Source: Methylophilus medardensis
Lineage (GTDB): Bacteria; Pseudomonadota; Gammaproteobacteria; Burkholderiales; Methylophilaceae
NCBI RefSeq assembly: GCF_006363915.1
Contig: NZ_CP040946.1
DNA length: 64,000 nt
Strand: one strand, 5' to 3'
Shown: positions 1 to 7,724 of the stretch, one piece after another
Layout of the letters: the number at the start of each line of letters is the position of its first letter
Position numbering within the stretch: the first letter of the stretch is position 1
Position numbers and translations under genes: made by a program
The notes under the pieces: model-generated
Told to the model about the DNA's origin: nothing
Database searches by the model: none
The model's input: the letters and a program-made list of their open reading frames with translations, nothing else

Positions 1-1
1 A

Positions 2-1216
2 TCCACAGTGATGGTGATTGGTGCGATTACCGCACTATTCATGGGCTTTTTAGGTATTATTCAAAACGACATCAAGCGTGTGGTGGCTTACTCGACCCTA
101 TCACAACTCGGTTATATGACCGTGGCGCTGGGTGCATCAGCCTATTCTGTGGCTATTTTTCACCTGATGACGCATGCATTCTTTAAAGCCCTGTTATTCC
201 TAGGTGCTGGCTCTGTGATCATGGGTATGCACCATGATCAAGACATTCGCAATATGGGCAATCTAAAAAAATACTTGCCGATTACCTGGATTACTTCGTT
301 AATTGGCTCATTAGCATTGATAGGCACGCCGTTTTTTGCGGGCTTCTATTCCAAGGACAGCATCATCGAGGCAGTTGAGCTGTCGCATATTCCTGGTAGT
401 GGCTTTGCTTACTTTGCGGTTATTGTGGGTGTATTCGTGACAGCGTTTTATTCTTTCCGGCTCTATTTTCTGGTGTTTCATGGTGAAGAAAAATGGCGTC
501 AGGCCAAACACGATGACCACGCGCATGCTACCCATGTAGATGCTGGTCACGCGGATAATGGGCATGACGATGCGCACGCAGACAATCATGATCACGACCT
601 TCATCATGGCCTCGGTCCTAATGACAATCCGCATGAACCTGGCTGGGTGGTCACCTTGCCGTTGGTGTTGCTGGCGATCCCATCATTAGTCATTGGTTAC
701 CTTGCTTTAGAGCCGATGTTATACGGTGATTTCTTCAAAAACGTGATTTTTGTGAATCCGCAGGCCCACCCTGCAATGTCCCACCTTGCTCATCATTACC
801 ACGAGCTCATGCATAGCCCGGCTGGCATGGCCATCCATGGTTTTACCAGCTTGCCATTTTTCCTTGCTGCATCGGGCGTCCTGCTGTCTTGGTTCTTCTA
901 TATGAAACGGCCAGATATTCCAGCAGCGATCAAGACTCGTTGCATGGTGATTTACAATATTCTTGAGAACAAATACGGTTTTGATACTTTCAATGAAAAG
1001 TTCTTTGCTGGCGGTTCACGTTTTCTGGGTAACTGGTTATGGAAATACGGTGACATTACCTTGATTGATGGCGCCATGGTGAATGGCACCGCCAATACCA
1101 TGGGCAAAATTGCCGCTAAAATCCGCAATCTGCAGTCTGGACTCATTTATCATTACGCTTTCGCCATGATCATCGGCGTATTCCTCCTTATGACTTTCTT
1201 TATCAAAATAAACTAA
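2..1216 (+). CDS. nuoL: NADH-quinone oxidoreductase subunit L (NuoL), C-terminal part
   Basis: This is the 3' part of the largest antiporter-like proton-pumping subunit of respiratory complex I in the inner membrane. The reading frame is open from base 2, so the 5' end lies outside the window. The visible part has the conserved NDIKRVVAYSTLSQLGYM helix and the HAFFKALLFLGAGS segment of the Mrp/Nuo antiporter fold, then several membrane helices and the C-terminal region that carries the long lateral helix. A strongly His/Asp-rich hydrophilic loop, with about 11 His in about 34 residues, sits at roughly 509-612 between two membrane segments. The stop codon overlaps the nuoM start by one base, so the two are translationally coupled. 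Family assignment is secure. Confidence 0.97.
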   Translation, partial: STVMVIGAITALFMGFLGIIQNDIKRVVAYSTLSQLGYMTVALGASAYSVAIFHLMTHAFFKALLFLGAGSVIMGMHHDQDIRNMGNLKKYLPITWITSLIGSLALIGTPFFAGFYSKDSIIEAVELSHIPGSGFAYFAVIVGVFVTAFYSFRLYFLVFHGEEKWRQAKHDDHAHATHVDAGHADNGHDDAHADNHDHDLHHGLGPNDNPHEPGWVVTLPLVLLAIPSLVIGYLALEPMLYGDFFKNVIFVNPQAHPAMSHLAHHYHELMHSPAGMAIHGFTSLPFFLAASGVLLSWFFYMKRPDIPAAIKTRCMVIYNILENKYGFDTFNEKFFAGGSRFLGNWLWKYGDITLIDGAMVNGTANTMGKIAAKIRNLQSGLIYHYAFAMIIGVFLLMTFFIKIN

Positions 1217-2724
1217 TGATGCAAGCCGACCTCACAAGTATTTCCTGGTTAAGTCTGGCCATCTGGCTACCGGTCATCTCCGGCGTGCTGGTATTGTTGC
1301 TGGGAGGTGACCATAAGGCCACGTTGACACGATGGTTGGCTTTAGCCGGCAGTTTGGTCAGTTTTTTGGTGACACTCCCGCTATACACCTTGTTTGATAC
1401 ACAAGATGGATTTTTCCAGTTTGAAGAGTTATTACCTTGGGTACCGGCCTTCAATATGCACTATCACTTAGGTATTGATGGTTTTTCGATGCCGCTGGTG
1501 CTGTTGACGAGTTTCACCACTGTCATTGTGGTGTTGGCTGGGTGGGAAGTGATTACCAAGCACGTGGCGCAATACATGGCGGCCTTTCTGATCATGAGCG
1601 GCATCATGATCGGCGTATTTACTGCGCTGGATGCCTTGCTCTACTACGTGTTTTGGGAGGCCATGCTGATTCCGATGTTCTTGGTTATCGGTATTTGGGG
1701 CGGGCCAAACCGCGTTTACGCGACGATTAAATTTTTCTTGTATACCTTGCTAGGTTCGCTGTTGATGCTGGTGGCATTTATTTACCTCTATCACCAAACT
1801 GGCAGCTTTGAATTGGCGGACTACTACCTACTGCCGCTGAGCATGCAAGCTCAGATCTATATCTTCATCGCGTTTTTTATGGCTTTTGCGGTAAAGATCC
1901 CTATGTGGCCGGTACACACGTGGTTACCTGATGCACACGTTGAAGCGCCAACAGGCGGATCGGTGGTATTGGCGGCGATTGCGCTCAAGCTGGGTGGTTA
2001 TAGTTTCTTACGTTTTGCCATGCCAATCGCACCCGATGCAGCGCATTACTTTACCACCGCGATGATTACCCTATCGCTGATCGCAGTGGTCTACATTGCA
2101 CTGGTGGCGTTAGTACAAAAAGATATGAAAAAGCTGATTGCCTATTCATCCATCTCACACATGGGCTTTGTCACTTTGGGCTTTTTTATGTTTAGCCAAT
2201 TGGCGCTCGAGGGCGCTGTGGTACAAATGATCTCGCACGGCTTTATCTCTTCGGCGATGTTTCTGAGTGTCGGAGTATTGTACGACCGCGTGCATAGCCG
2301 CGAAATTTCTGCCTACGGCGGTGTCGTCAATAAAATGCCGGTGTTTGCAGCTTTCGCAGTCCTGTTTGCTATGGCCAACAGTGGATTACCTGGTACATCA
2401 GGTTTCGTCGGTGAATTTATGGTGATATTGGCTGCGGTCAAATTCAACTTCTGGGTGGCGTTCTTTGCGGCCACCACCTTGATCTTCGGCGCAGCTTATA
2501 CGTTGTGGATGACCAAACGAGTGTTCTTTGGAGACGTGGCGAATCATCATGTGGCGGAACTCAGTGACCTCAATAAGCGTGAATTTTTAATCCTCGCCAT
2601 ACTGGCAGTGTTGGTTATCGGTTTCGGGGTATATCCGCAGCCACTGACAGAGGTCATGCAGGCCACAAGCGCGGAATTCCTGAAACATATGGCAATCTCA
2701 AAATTGCCGGTCACAGGCTATTAA
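1216..2724 (+). CDS. nuoM: NADH-quinone oxidoreductase subunit M (NuoM)
   Basis: This is the second antiporter-like proton channel subunit of complex I, 502 residues and close to the family norm of about 500. It has many membrane helices. The helix FWEAMLIPMFLVIG carries the key channel glutamate. The loop KIPMWPVHTWLPDAHVEAP is the signature of the Nuo/Mrp family, and a channel lysine lies in KKLIAYSSISHMG. Two ATGs in tandem (1216 and 1219) can start it; both sit over the nuoL stop. It lies between nuoL and nuoN in the standard order, so it belongs to the nuo operon. Confidence 0.98.
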   Translation: MMQADLTSISWLSLAIWLPVISGVLVLLLGGDHKATLTRWLALAGSLVSFLVTLPLYTLFDTQDGFFQFEELLPWVPAFNMHYHLGIDGFSMPLVLLTSFTTVIVVLAGWEVITKHVAQYMAAFLIMSGIMIGVFTALDALLYYVFWEAMLIPMFLVIGIWGGPNRVYATIKFFLYTLLGSLLMLVAFIYLYHQTGSFELADYYLLPLSMQAQIYIFIAFFMAFAVKIPMWPVHTWLPDAHVEAPTGGSVVLAAIALKLGGYSFLRFAMPIAPDAAHYFTTAMITLSLIAVVYIALVALVQKDMKKLIAYSSISHMGFVTLGFFMFSQLALEGAVVQMISHGFISSAMFLSVGVLYDRVHSREISAYGGVVNKMPVFAAFAVLFAMANSGLPGTSGFVGEFMVILAAVKFNFWVAFFAATTLIFGAAYTLWMTKRVFFGDVANHHVAELSDLNKREFLILAILAVLVIGFGVYPQPLTEVMQATSAEFLKHMAISKLPVTGY

Positions 2725-2740
2725 GGCAGGATGTTAGAAA

Positions 2741-4186
2741 ATGGATAATATGCAATACGATTTGCTCGCCCTGTTGCCGGAGATGGTGGTGTTGGGCATG
2801 GCCATGTTTATTTTGTTGCTGGATTTATTTATCCTGCCACAAAACCGCTTCATCATTTACGGATTGAGTCAGTTCACCTTACTCGCGGCTGCCTTTTTTA
2901 CCTTTAAGACGCACACCCCCGCGGTCGGCTTTGCTTTTTCGCATATGTTCATCGACGACACACTGTCTGATGTCATCAAGATGATGATGTATCTGGGGAC
3001 TTCACTGATTCTGGTCTACACACGCAAGTATTTGCAGGATCGCCAGTTATATCGTGGTGAGTTTTACGCCATGGTCTTGTTTGGTCTGCTGGGAATGATG
3101 ATCATGGTTTCGGGTCACAATATGCTGACCATTTACATCGGCCTCGAGCTACTTTCATTGTGCTTATATTCTTTGGTTGCTTTTGATCGTGATAATCCGA
3201 GAGCCTCTGAAGCAGCAATGAAGTATTTTGTACTCGGTGCGCTGGCCTCTGGCATGTTGTTATATGGCATGAGTATGCTCTACGGCATGACAGGTAGTCT
3301 CGATGTGAGTGATATTGCCAATGGTATCGCCCAACAAACCAAAAGCCCGGTGTTGATCTTGGGCTTAGTGTTTGTCGTCGCAGGGCTTGCTTTTAAATTC
3401 GGCGCAGTGCCTTTCCAAATGTGGGTGCCAGATGTGTATCAAGGTGCGCCCACGCCTATGACTTTACTCATTGGTACGGTGCCGAAACTGGCAGCCTATG
3501 CGATGACTGTAAGATTGCTGGTGCAGGGGCTGCATCCCTTGGCCTTGGATTGGCAGGATATGCTGGTATTAATGGCCGTGCTTTCCATCATCATCGGTAA
3601 CTTCAGTGCGATTGTACAAACCAATCTGAAACGCATGCTGGCATATTCCACCATTTCGCATGTGGGTTTTATCATGTTTGGCATGATGAGCGCCAATGCA
3701 AATGGCTTCGCCTCAAGCTTTTTTTATATTAGCGCCTATGTGCTCATGTCGATTGCCGGCTTTGGAATTATTTTATTACTCAGCCGTCAGGGATTTGAAG
3801 CTGAAGAGATTGATGATCTAAAAGGCCTTAATCAGCGTCATCCATGGTTTGCATTTTTAATGCTGATCATTATGTTCAGCATGGCTGGGATTCCGCCTAC
3901 CATTGGTTTTTATGCCAAATTTACCGTTTTGCAGGCAGCCTGGCAGGCTGGCTTCACTTGGCAGGTGGTATTAGCGGTATTGATGGCTACCGTGGGTGCG
4001 TTTTATTACCTTAATATTGTTCGTAAAATGTATTTTGATGCGCCAGAGGACAATACACCACTCACTGCCCCTATCGATATGCGGTTTGTTCTCAGTGTGC
4101 ATTCGCTGGCCTTGTTAGGGCTGGGGTTATTCCCCGAGGTGCTCCTCAGTGTTTGTGGCCATAGTTTGTTAATTAGTTTGCAGTAA
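2741..4186 (+). CDS. nuoN: NADH-quinone oxidoreductase subunit N (NuoN)
   Basis: This is the third antiporter-like proton channel subunit of complex I, 481 residues and full length. Typical motifs are GLELLSLCLYSLVAF, followed by KYFVLGALASGMLLYG and FKFGAVPFQMWVPDVYQGAP; LKRMLAYSTISHVGF carries the central lysine. It starts 16 bases after the nuoM stop, with an AGG-containing site just upstream, and is followed after 5 bases by a DUF2818 gene. This is the usual betaproteobacterial end of the nuo operon. Confidence 0.98.
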   Translation: MDNMQYDLLALLPEMVVLGMAMFILLLDLFILPQNRFIIYGLSQFTLLAAAFFTFKTHTPAVGFAFSHMFIDDTLSDVIKMMMYLGTSLILVYTRKYLQDRQLYRGEFYAMVLFGLLGMMIMVSGHNMLTIYIGLELLSLCLYSLVAFDRDNPRASEAAMKYFVLGALASGMLLYGMSMLYGMTGSLDVSDIANGIAQQTKSPVLILGLVFVVAGLAFKFGAVPFQMWVPDVYQGAPTPMTLLIGTVPKLAAYAMTVRLLVQGLHPLALDWQDMLVLMAVLSIIIGNFSAIVQTNLKRMLAYSTISHVGFIMFGMMSANANGFASSFFYISAYVLMSIAGFGIILLLSRQGFEAEEIDDLKGLNQRHPWFAFLMLIIMFSMAGIPPTIGFYAKFTVLQAAWQAGFTWQVVLAVLMATVGAFYYLNIVRKMYFDAPEDNTPLTAPIDMRFVLSVHSLALLGLGLFPEVLLSVCGHSLLISLQ

Positions 4187-4191
4187 CCATC

Positions 4192-4473
4192 ATGGCCGCG
4201 AAGCTGATTTTTCTGCTGTTGATGTTTTTTATGGCAAACCTGGGCTGGGTTTCAGATAAATGGCTGGGTATGGTTGGCACCATCAGACAATTGTGGCAAC
4301 GTTTCGCTGTGTTGGTCCCCAGTTATTTGATTACCTTGGCGATTGCCTCTTTGGTTGAGCGCTTAGTCATGGGGCAGGTTTGGCCGCAGGGCTGGGAATT
4401 TTACAGTATTAATCTGTGTGTATTTCTTGTGCTGTCTTTTCCGGGTTTCATTTACCGCGTTTTGTGGAAATAA
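4192..4473 (+). CDS. DUF2818 family small membrane protein at the end of the nuo operon
   Basis: This is a 93-residue protein with about three hydrophobic segments (residues 3-18, about 38-55 and about 70-88) and little soluble sequence. The start (MAAKLIFLLLMFFMANLGW) and length match the DUF2818 family, which in Betaproteobacteria regularly follows nuoN. The gene is 5 bases downstream of nuoN and surely shares its transcript. No function is established for the family. Its position suggests a role with complex I, such as assembly or stability, but that is inference. Confidence 0.85.
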   Translation: MAAKLIFLLLMFFMANLGWVSDKWLGMVGTIRQLWQRFAVLVPSYLITLAIASLVERLVMGQVWPQGWEFYSINLCVFLVLSFPGFIYRVLWK

Positions 4474-4477
4474 CCTC

Positions 4478-4517
4478 ACGTCACATTAATTTCATCAATC
4501 CTTCACGCTAGTTTCAA
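4478..4517 (+). promoter_or_regulatory. Candidate PhoB-binding array (four half-sites, 11-bp period) upstream of the PAP2 gene
   Basis: Four TCA triplets begin at 4481, 4492, 4503 and 4514, exactly 11 bp apart. The 7-bp half-sites are ACGTCAC, ATTTCAT, CCTTCAC and GTTTCAA, each separated by 4 bp. This is the geometry of the PhoB Pho box (CTGTCAT-type half-sites every 11 bp). A clear Pho box upstream of pstS in this window supports the reading. A possible -10 (TATCAA at 4519) follows. The half-sites are degenerate in their first three bases, so the call is moderate. Confidence 0.5.
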
Positions 4518-4582
4518 GTATCAAAGTCAAACTCTGCTTCATCTAAGAGCAGTGTCGGGGTTAACCTCGGAAAGGGCTTCAG

Positions 4583-5116
4583 ATGCAAAAACTACAACAA
4601 ACCATCGGTTGGGTGCAGTCAGTGGACAGCCGGCTATGCGTGAAGGTTAGCCATACTGGGCAATATCGCCTGATTAGGCATTTCTTTCGTGCCATCTCAC
4701 GGATGGGCGATGGCATGTTCTGGTATTTGCTGATGCTAATGATCGCCCTCACGCAAGGCACGGCCGGTTGGTATGTGTGTTTGCAGATGCTCACAGTCGG
4801 GCTGAGTGGCACGCTGGTTTATAAATGGCTGAAACATCGTACCAGTCGTCCAAGACCATTCCAAGTACGTCAAGATGTGCTGTTAAGTGGCACACCGCTC
4901 GATTACTTTAGCTTTCCTTCAGGGCACACTTTGCATGCGGTGGCGTTTGGCATGGTCGCTGTGCAGCATTATCCGCAGTTGTTTCCATTGGTATATCCGT
5001 TTGTTGTGTTGGTAGGAATCTCGCGTGTCGTGCTGGGCTTGCATTATCCGAGCGATGTGTTGGCCGGCGCGGCGATTGGCTATTTGCTAGTGGCTATCTA
5101 TACACCGCTATTTTGA
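4583..5116 (+). CDS. PAP2-family membrane phosphatase (phosphatidic acid or undecaprenyl-pyrophosphate phosphatase type)
   Basis: This 177-residue integral membrane protein has all three acid-phosphatase motifs of the PAP2 superfamily: K84-x6-R91-P92, P112-S-G-H115, and S147-R148-x5-H154-x3-D158. Enzymes of this family dephosphorylate phosphatidic acid, phosphatidylglycerophosphate or undecaprenyl pyrophosphate at the membrane. The substrate cannot be told from sequence. The start at 4583 has an AAGGG site about 10 bases upstream. The gene stands alone after the nuo operon, with its own 109-base upstream region that carries a candidate PhoB array. That points to induction on phosphate starvation and favours a lipid phosphatase making diacylglycerol (inference). 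Confidence 0.9.
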   Translation: MQKLQQTIGWVQSVDSRLCVKVSHTGQYRLIRHFFRAISRMGDGMFWYLLMLMIALTQGTAGWYVCLQMLTVGLSGTLVYKWLKHRTSRPRPFQVRQDVLLSGTPLDYFSFPSGHTLHAVAFGMVAVQHYPQLFPLVYPFVVLVGISRVVLGLHYPSDVLAGAAIGYLLVAIYTPLF

Positions 5117-5171
5117 TCCGATCTGCGGATGTTACCCACGTTTAAGCGATTGTGCTCTCCTTGCTTTGCGC

Positions 5172-5426
5172 TTAGTGCCCATCAACCAACAGGCTGACTA
5201 AAAACATCACAATCGGCCTTACCATCAGTACACAAATAAACGCGATTGGCATCGCCAAAGTATAAGCATGCAATACACGCCACAAATAGCCTGAATGCAC
5301 GCCTGTGTTTGCTGCCACAATCACCATGGACATTAAAAATGCCATGATCCCGGCCATTAAAAACGCAAATACATAAGGCGTGAACTGTTTAGGCAGTTTG
5401 CGCACTTGATAATAACGGATGTTCAT
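5172..5426 (-). CDS. DUF2798 family two-helix membrane protein
   Basis: This is an 84-residue protein with two hydrophobic helices (about residues 20-42 and 55-78) and the central ANTGVHSGYLWRVLHAYTLAMPIAF stretch typical of DUF2798. The function of the family is unknown. It is transcribed divergently from a LysR regulator that starts 120 bases away, so the LysR probably controls it. A second DUF2798-like gene lies at 9221-9469, also next to a regulator pair. Confidence 0.75.
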   Translation of the reverse strand: MNIRYYQVRKLPKQFTPYVFAFLMAGIMAFLMSMVIVAANTGVHSGYLWRVLHAYTLAMPIAFICVLMVRPIVMFLVSLLVDGH

Positions 5427-5515
5427 CTTTGTCTCCTCTATTTTGATGTGGCTACTATAGCGCCATCATTCTTAACGGAGTAGACACTTGAATGTTGAAT
5501 GACTATAAAGTTAAA

Positions 5516-5543
5516 CTATCGAATAAGCCAATTGAGTCGATAG
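5516..5543. promoter_or_regulatory. Perfect 7-bp inverted repeat, candidate LysR operator
   Basis: CTATCGA at 5516-5522 and TCGATAG at 5537-5543 are perfect inverted repeats separated by 14 bases, and end 3 bases before the LysR start codon. LysR regulators usually bind such dyads in the divergent intergenic region and repress themselves. It is a plausible autoregulatory site; no direct evidence. Confidence 0.5.
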
Positions 5544-5546
5544 AAA

Positions 5547-6455
5547 ATGGACAGCTTAAGGAGTATTGAGAGTTTCGTTAAAGCGGTTCAGGCTGGGAGT
5601 ATTGCAGCCGGTGCCCGTTTACAAGGGATCACTGCAGCGGCGGCTAGCCAGAATATTCAGCGCTTAGAAAAGTCATTGGGCGTGCGATTATTGGTGAGAA
5701 CAACGCGAAAGCTAGCCATGACAGAAAGTGGTACGCTGTATTACCGCGAGGTAGAACCGATGATGGCTGCGCTGAGCAGAGCGCAATCGGTCATTACTGA
5801 GTTTCAAGGGCAACCACAAGGCCGTTTGCGCATCGGCGCATCTGTGGCTTTTGGTCGGCATGTGTTAATGCCACTCGTCCCCACATTTACGCGTCAGTTC
5901 CCGAAAGTATCGTTAGAGTTGGTGCTGTCTGATCATAGCCTTGATCATGTCAGCGAGGATATAGACATCAGTATCCGTTTTAATCAGCAACTTGAACCTG
6001 GCCTCATTGCGCGAAAGATTGCCACTGTGCCGGTGTTATTTTGTGCTTCGCCCGCATACCTGCACAGAAAAGGGGTGCCTGTGAGTCCAGAGGCATTGTC
6101 ACAACATGATTGTCTGATGTTTCGTGTGCCTGTCGATGGTCGATTGCTAAGCTGGGGGTTTCAACGTGATGGTATCTATTATGAGCCTGAGCTCACCCCC
6201 AGCATTGTTTGTAACGATATCGATTCGCTGCATCGGCTTGCGGTAGAAGGGGCAGGTATCGCAAGATTGGCTGCGTTTGTGGCCAGTGAAGACATCAAAA
6301 GTGGCGCCCTCATTGCATTATTTGAGCAGGGAGAAACACCGTCTGTTGGCTTACCTTTATCTTTTTACGCTTGTTACCGCGATCGACACGCCATGACTAA
6401 CAAGGTGCGTGCTTTTATGGATTATCTGGTCGAAGTGATGCCAAGTACGTGGTGA
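5547..6455 (+). CDS. LysR-family transcriptional regulator
   Basis: This is a 302-residue LysR-type regulator. Residues 1-60 form the winged helix-turn-helix (GSIAAGARLQGITAAAASQNIQRLEKSLGVRLLVRTTR); the rest is the periplasmic-binding-protein-like effector domain (about 90-295). The sequence resembles the CrgA/DmlR-like branch of LysR regulators with promiscuous annotation, so the effector is unknown. It is divergent from the DUF2798 gene, which is the likely target, and has a perfect dyad just upstream of its start. Confidence 0.9.
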   Translation: MDSLRSIESFVKAVQAGSIAAGARLQGITAAAASQNIQRLEKSLGVRLLVRTTRKLAMTESGTLYYREVEPMMAALSRAQSVITEFQGQPQGRLRIGASVAFGRHVLMPLVPTFTRQFPKVSLELVLSDHSLDHVSEDIDISIRFNQQLEPGLIARKIATVPVLFCASPAYLHRKGVPVSPEALSQHDCLMFRVPVDGRLLSWGFQRDGIYYEPELTPSIVCNDIDSLHRLAVEGAGIARLAAFVASEDIKSGALIALFEQGETPSVGLPLSFYACYRDRHAMTNKVRAFMDYLVEVMPSTW

Positions 6456-6705
6456 TTCAAGGTGCATTTTGCTTAATCGGCTATTTTTTTGACTAATATC
6501 CCGGTCTTAGGCTGATTATTGTGCATTTTTCATCAAATACTTGTTGCTAATATTCAATATTGCGTGCATAGTTCACCCTCACGAAGTTCAAGTAGTGTTG
6601 TTGTTCTCCGGTTCTATCTTTTGGTTCTATCGTTACTTCTCGCCATCTTGATCCTCGTACTTATGGGTATACGCCCTTTTTTTATTATTTATCCAAGGAT
6701 TTATT
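6456..6705 (+). promoter_or_regulatory. Long leader region of the cold-shock gene
   Basis: These 250 bases between the LysR gene and the cold-shock gene hold no convincing gene. Short open frames here lack a ribosome site and family resemblance. Cold-shock genes of this type typically have long structured 5' leaders that control translation with temperature, and the spacing fits that. A Shine-Dalgarno-like AAGGA precedes the start codon. I could not fix the promoter or a cold box. Confidence 0.4.
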
Positions 6706-6912
6706 ATGGTGACAGGTTCAGTTAAGTGGTTCAACGATTCTAAAGGTTTTGGCTTCATTACTCCGGACAACGGCGGTGAAGATTTGTTTGCGCATTTCTC
6801 AGCAATTCAATCAGCTGGTTTCAAAACTTTGAAAGAAAACCAACGCGTGAGCTTTGAAGTGGCTACTGGCCCTAAAGGCAAGCAAGCTGCAAATATTCAA
6901 ATCATTGAATAA
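6706..6912 (+). CDS. cspA: Cold-shock protein, CspA family
   Basis: This is a 68-residue single cold-shock domain protein. The RNP1 motif KGFGFI (residues 14-19) and RNP2-like DLFAHF (residues 27-32) bind single-stranded RNA and DNA. The start MVTGSVKWFNDSKGFGFI is typical, and the size is standard. Such proteins melt RNA structure and can act as transcription antiterminators. The gene is followed by a terminator-type hairpin and then infA, a pairing common in Betaproteobacteria. Whether this copy is cold-induced or constitutive cannot be seen. Confidence 0.95.
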   Translation: MVTGSVKWFNDSKGFGFITPDNGGEDLFAHFSAIQSAGFKTLKENQRVSFEVATGPKGKQAANIQIIE

Positions 6913-6951
6913 TTAAAGTTTGTCCGCTGGGCTGCGCAAGCAGCCTACCGG

Positions 6952-6979
6952 AAAAAGCCCGGATATCCGGGCTTTTTTT
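6952..6979 (+). terminator. Rho-independent terminator or attenuator between cspA and infA
   Basis: The AAAAAGCCCGG arm pairs with CCGGGCTTTTT in a self-complementary stretch ending in seven T. It lies 39 bases after the cspA stop and only 18 bases before the infA start. A smaller hairpin (GCTGC, loop GCAA, GCAGC at 6931-6944) comes before it. infA transcription from the cspA promoter would need read-through. Confidence 0.85.
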
Positions 6980-6997
6980 ATTGTTAAAGGATGCTCA

Positions 6998-7234
6998 ATG
7001 GCAAAAGAAGAGTTAATTGAAATGCAAGGTGCAGTGACTGAGATCCTGCCGGACGCGCGCTATCGCGTGAAGCTGGACAATGGTCATGAATTGATCGCTT
7101 ACACTGGCGGCAAAATGCGTAAACATAAAATCCGCATTCTGGCAGGTGATAAAATCACCATCGAGATGTCGCCCTACGACATGGACAAAGGCCGCATCAT
7201 TTTCCGTCATTTAGAACCGCGCAAGCCGTTTTAA
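6998..7234 (+). CDS. infA: Translation initiation factor IF-1
   Basis: This encodes 78 residues with the S1-like OB fold of IF-1, which binds the 30S A site during initiation. The start MAKEELIEMQGAV, the GKMRKHKIRILAGDK core and the PYDMDKGRIIFR end match the family. It is a few residues longer than the usual 72 because of a C-terminal extension HLEPRKPF. The start at 6998 is chosen over an upstream in-frame ATG because it matches the family N-terminus and has AAAGGA 7 bases before it. Betaproteobacteria often carry two infA copies, one in the ribosomal-protein operon and one beside a csp gene; this is the latter. Confidence 0.95.
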   Translation: MAKEELIEMQGAVTEILPDARYRVKLDNGHELIAYTGGKMRKHKIRILAGDKITIEMSPYDMDKGRIIFRHLEPRKPF

Positions 7235-7246
7235 CGTTATCGTCGC

Positions 7247-7723
7247 TTAAGACATTATCTGACCTATGGCTTGCAACTTGCTTTGCAAGACCACGCGGTC
7301 ATTAAGCACTGCGAGATCCAATGCTAAGAATGCTGCGATGCGTGCGCTGAGCACGCGATACGCTTGTTCAAAGCTCGCCTGAATCTCCTCTTCACTTCCA
7401 CTGACTTTTGCTGGATCCTCTACGCCCCAGTGCGCTCTCATGACGTTTCCTAAGTAGGCTGGGCAGGTTTCGCCTGCGGCATGACTACATACAGTAATCA
7501 CAATGTCTGGTGTTTGCGGCAAATTTGCCCAAGATTTGCTGTAATAACCCTCGGTTGAAATGCCTTTGGCTTGTAATAGAGCAATGGATTTCGGGTGGAT
7601 TTCACCCGTTGGCTGACTGCCCGCGCTCATCGCGTGCATATGCGCAGGGGCCAAGTGATTAAAGGTGGCTTCTGCAATGATGGAGCGACAGGAGTTTCCC
7701 GTACACAAGAAAAGAATTTGCAT
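7247..7723 (-). CDS. arsC: Arsenate reductase, low-molecular-weight phosphatase (thioredoxin) type
   Basis: This 158-residue protein reduces arsenate to arsenite for export. It has the phosphatase-like P-loop C7-T-G-N-S-C12-R13-S near the N-terminus, plus C79 and C87 in the ITVCSHAAGETCP segment. That places it in the Staphylococcus/Bacillus thioredoxin-linked ArsC class, not the glutaredoxin class. The start at 7723 is one base after the acr3 stop and opens directly with the MQILFLCTGNSCRS core. It is the last gene of arsR-acr3-arsC. Confidence 0.92.
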   Translation of the reverse strand: MQILFLCTGNSCRSIIAEATFNHLAPAHMHAMSAGSQPTGEIHPKSIALLQAKGISTEGYYSKSWANLPQTPDIVITVCSHAAGETCPAYLGNVMRAHWGVEDPAKVSGSEEEIQASFEQAYRVLSARIAAFLALDLAVLNDRVVLQSKLQAIGQIMS

Positions 7724-7724
7724 G

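Noticed and set aside
6519..6725. Open frame of 68 codons ahead of the cold-shock gene
   Set aside because: It overlaps the cold-shock start out of frame, lacks a ribosome site and lies in the expected long leader.
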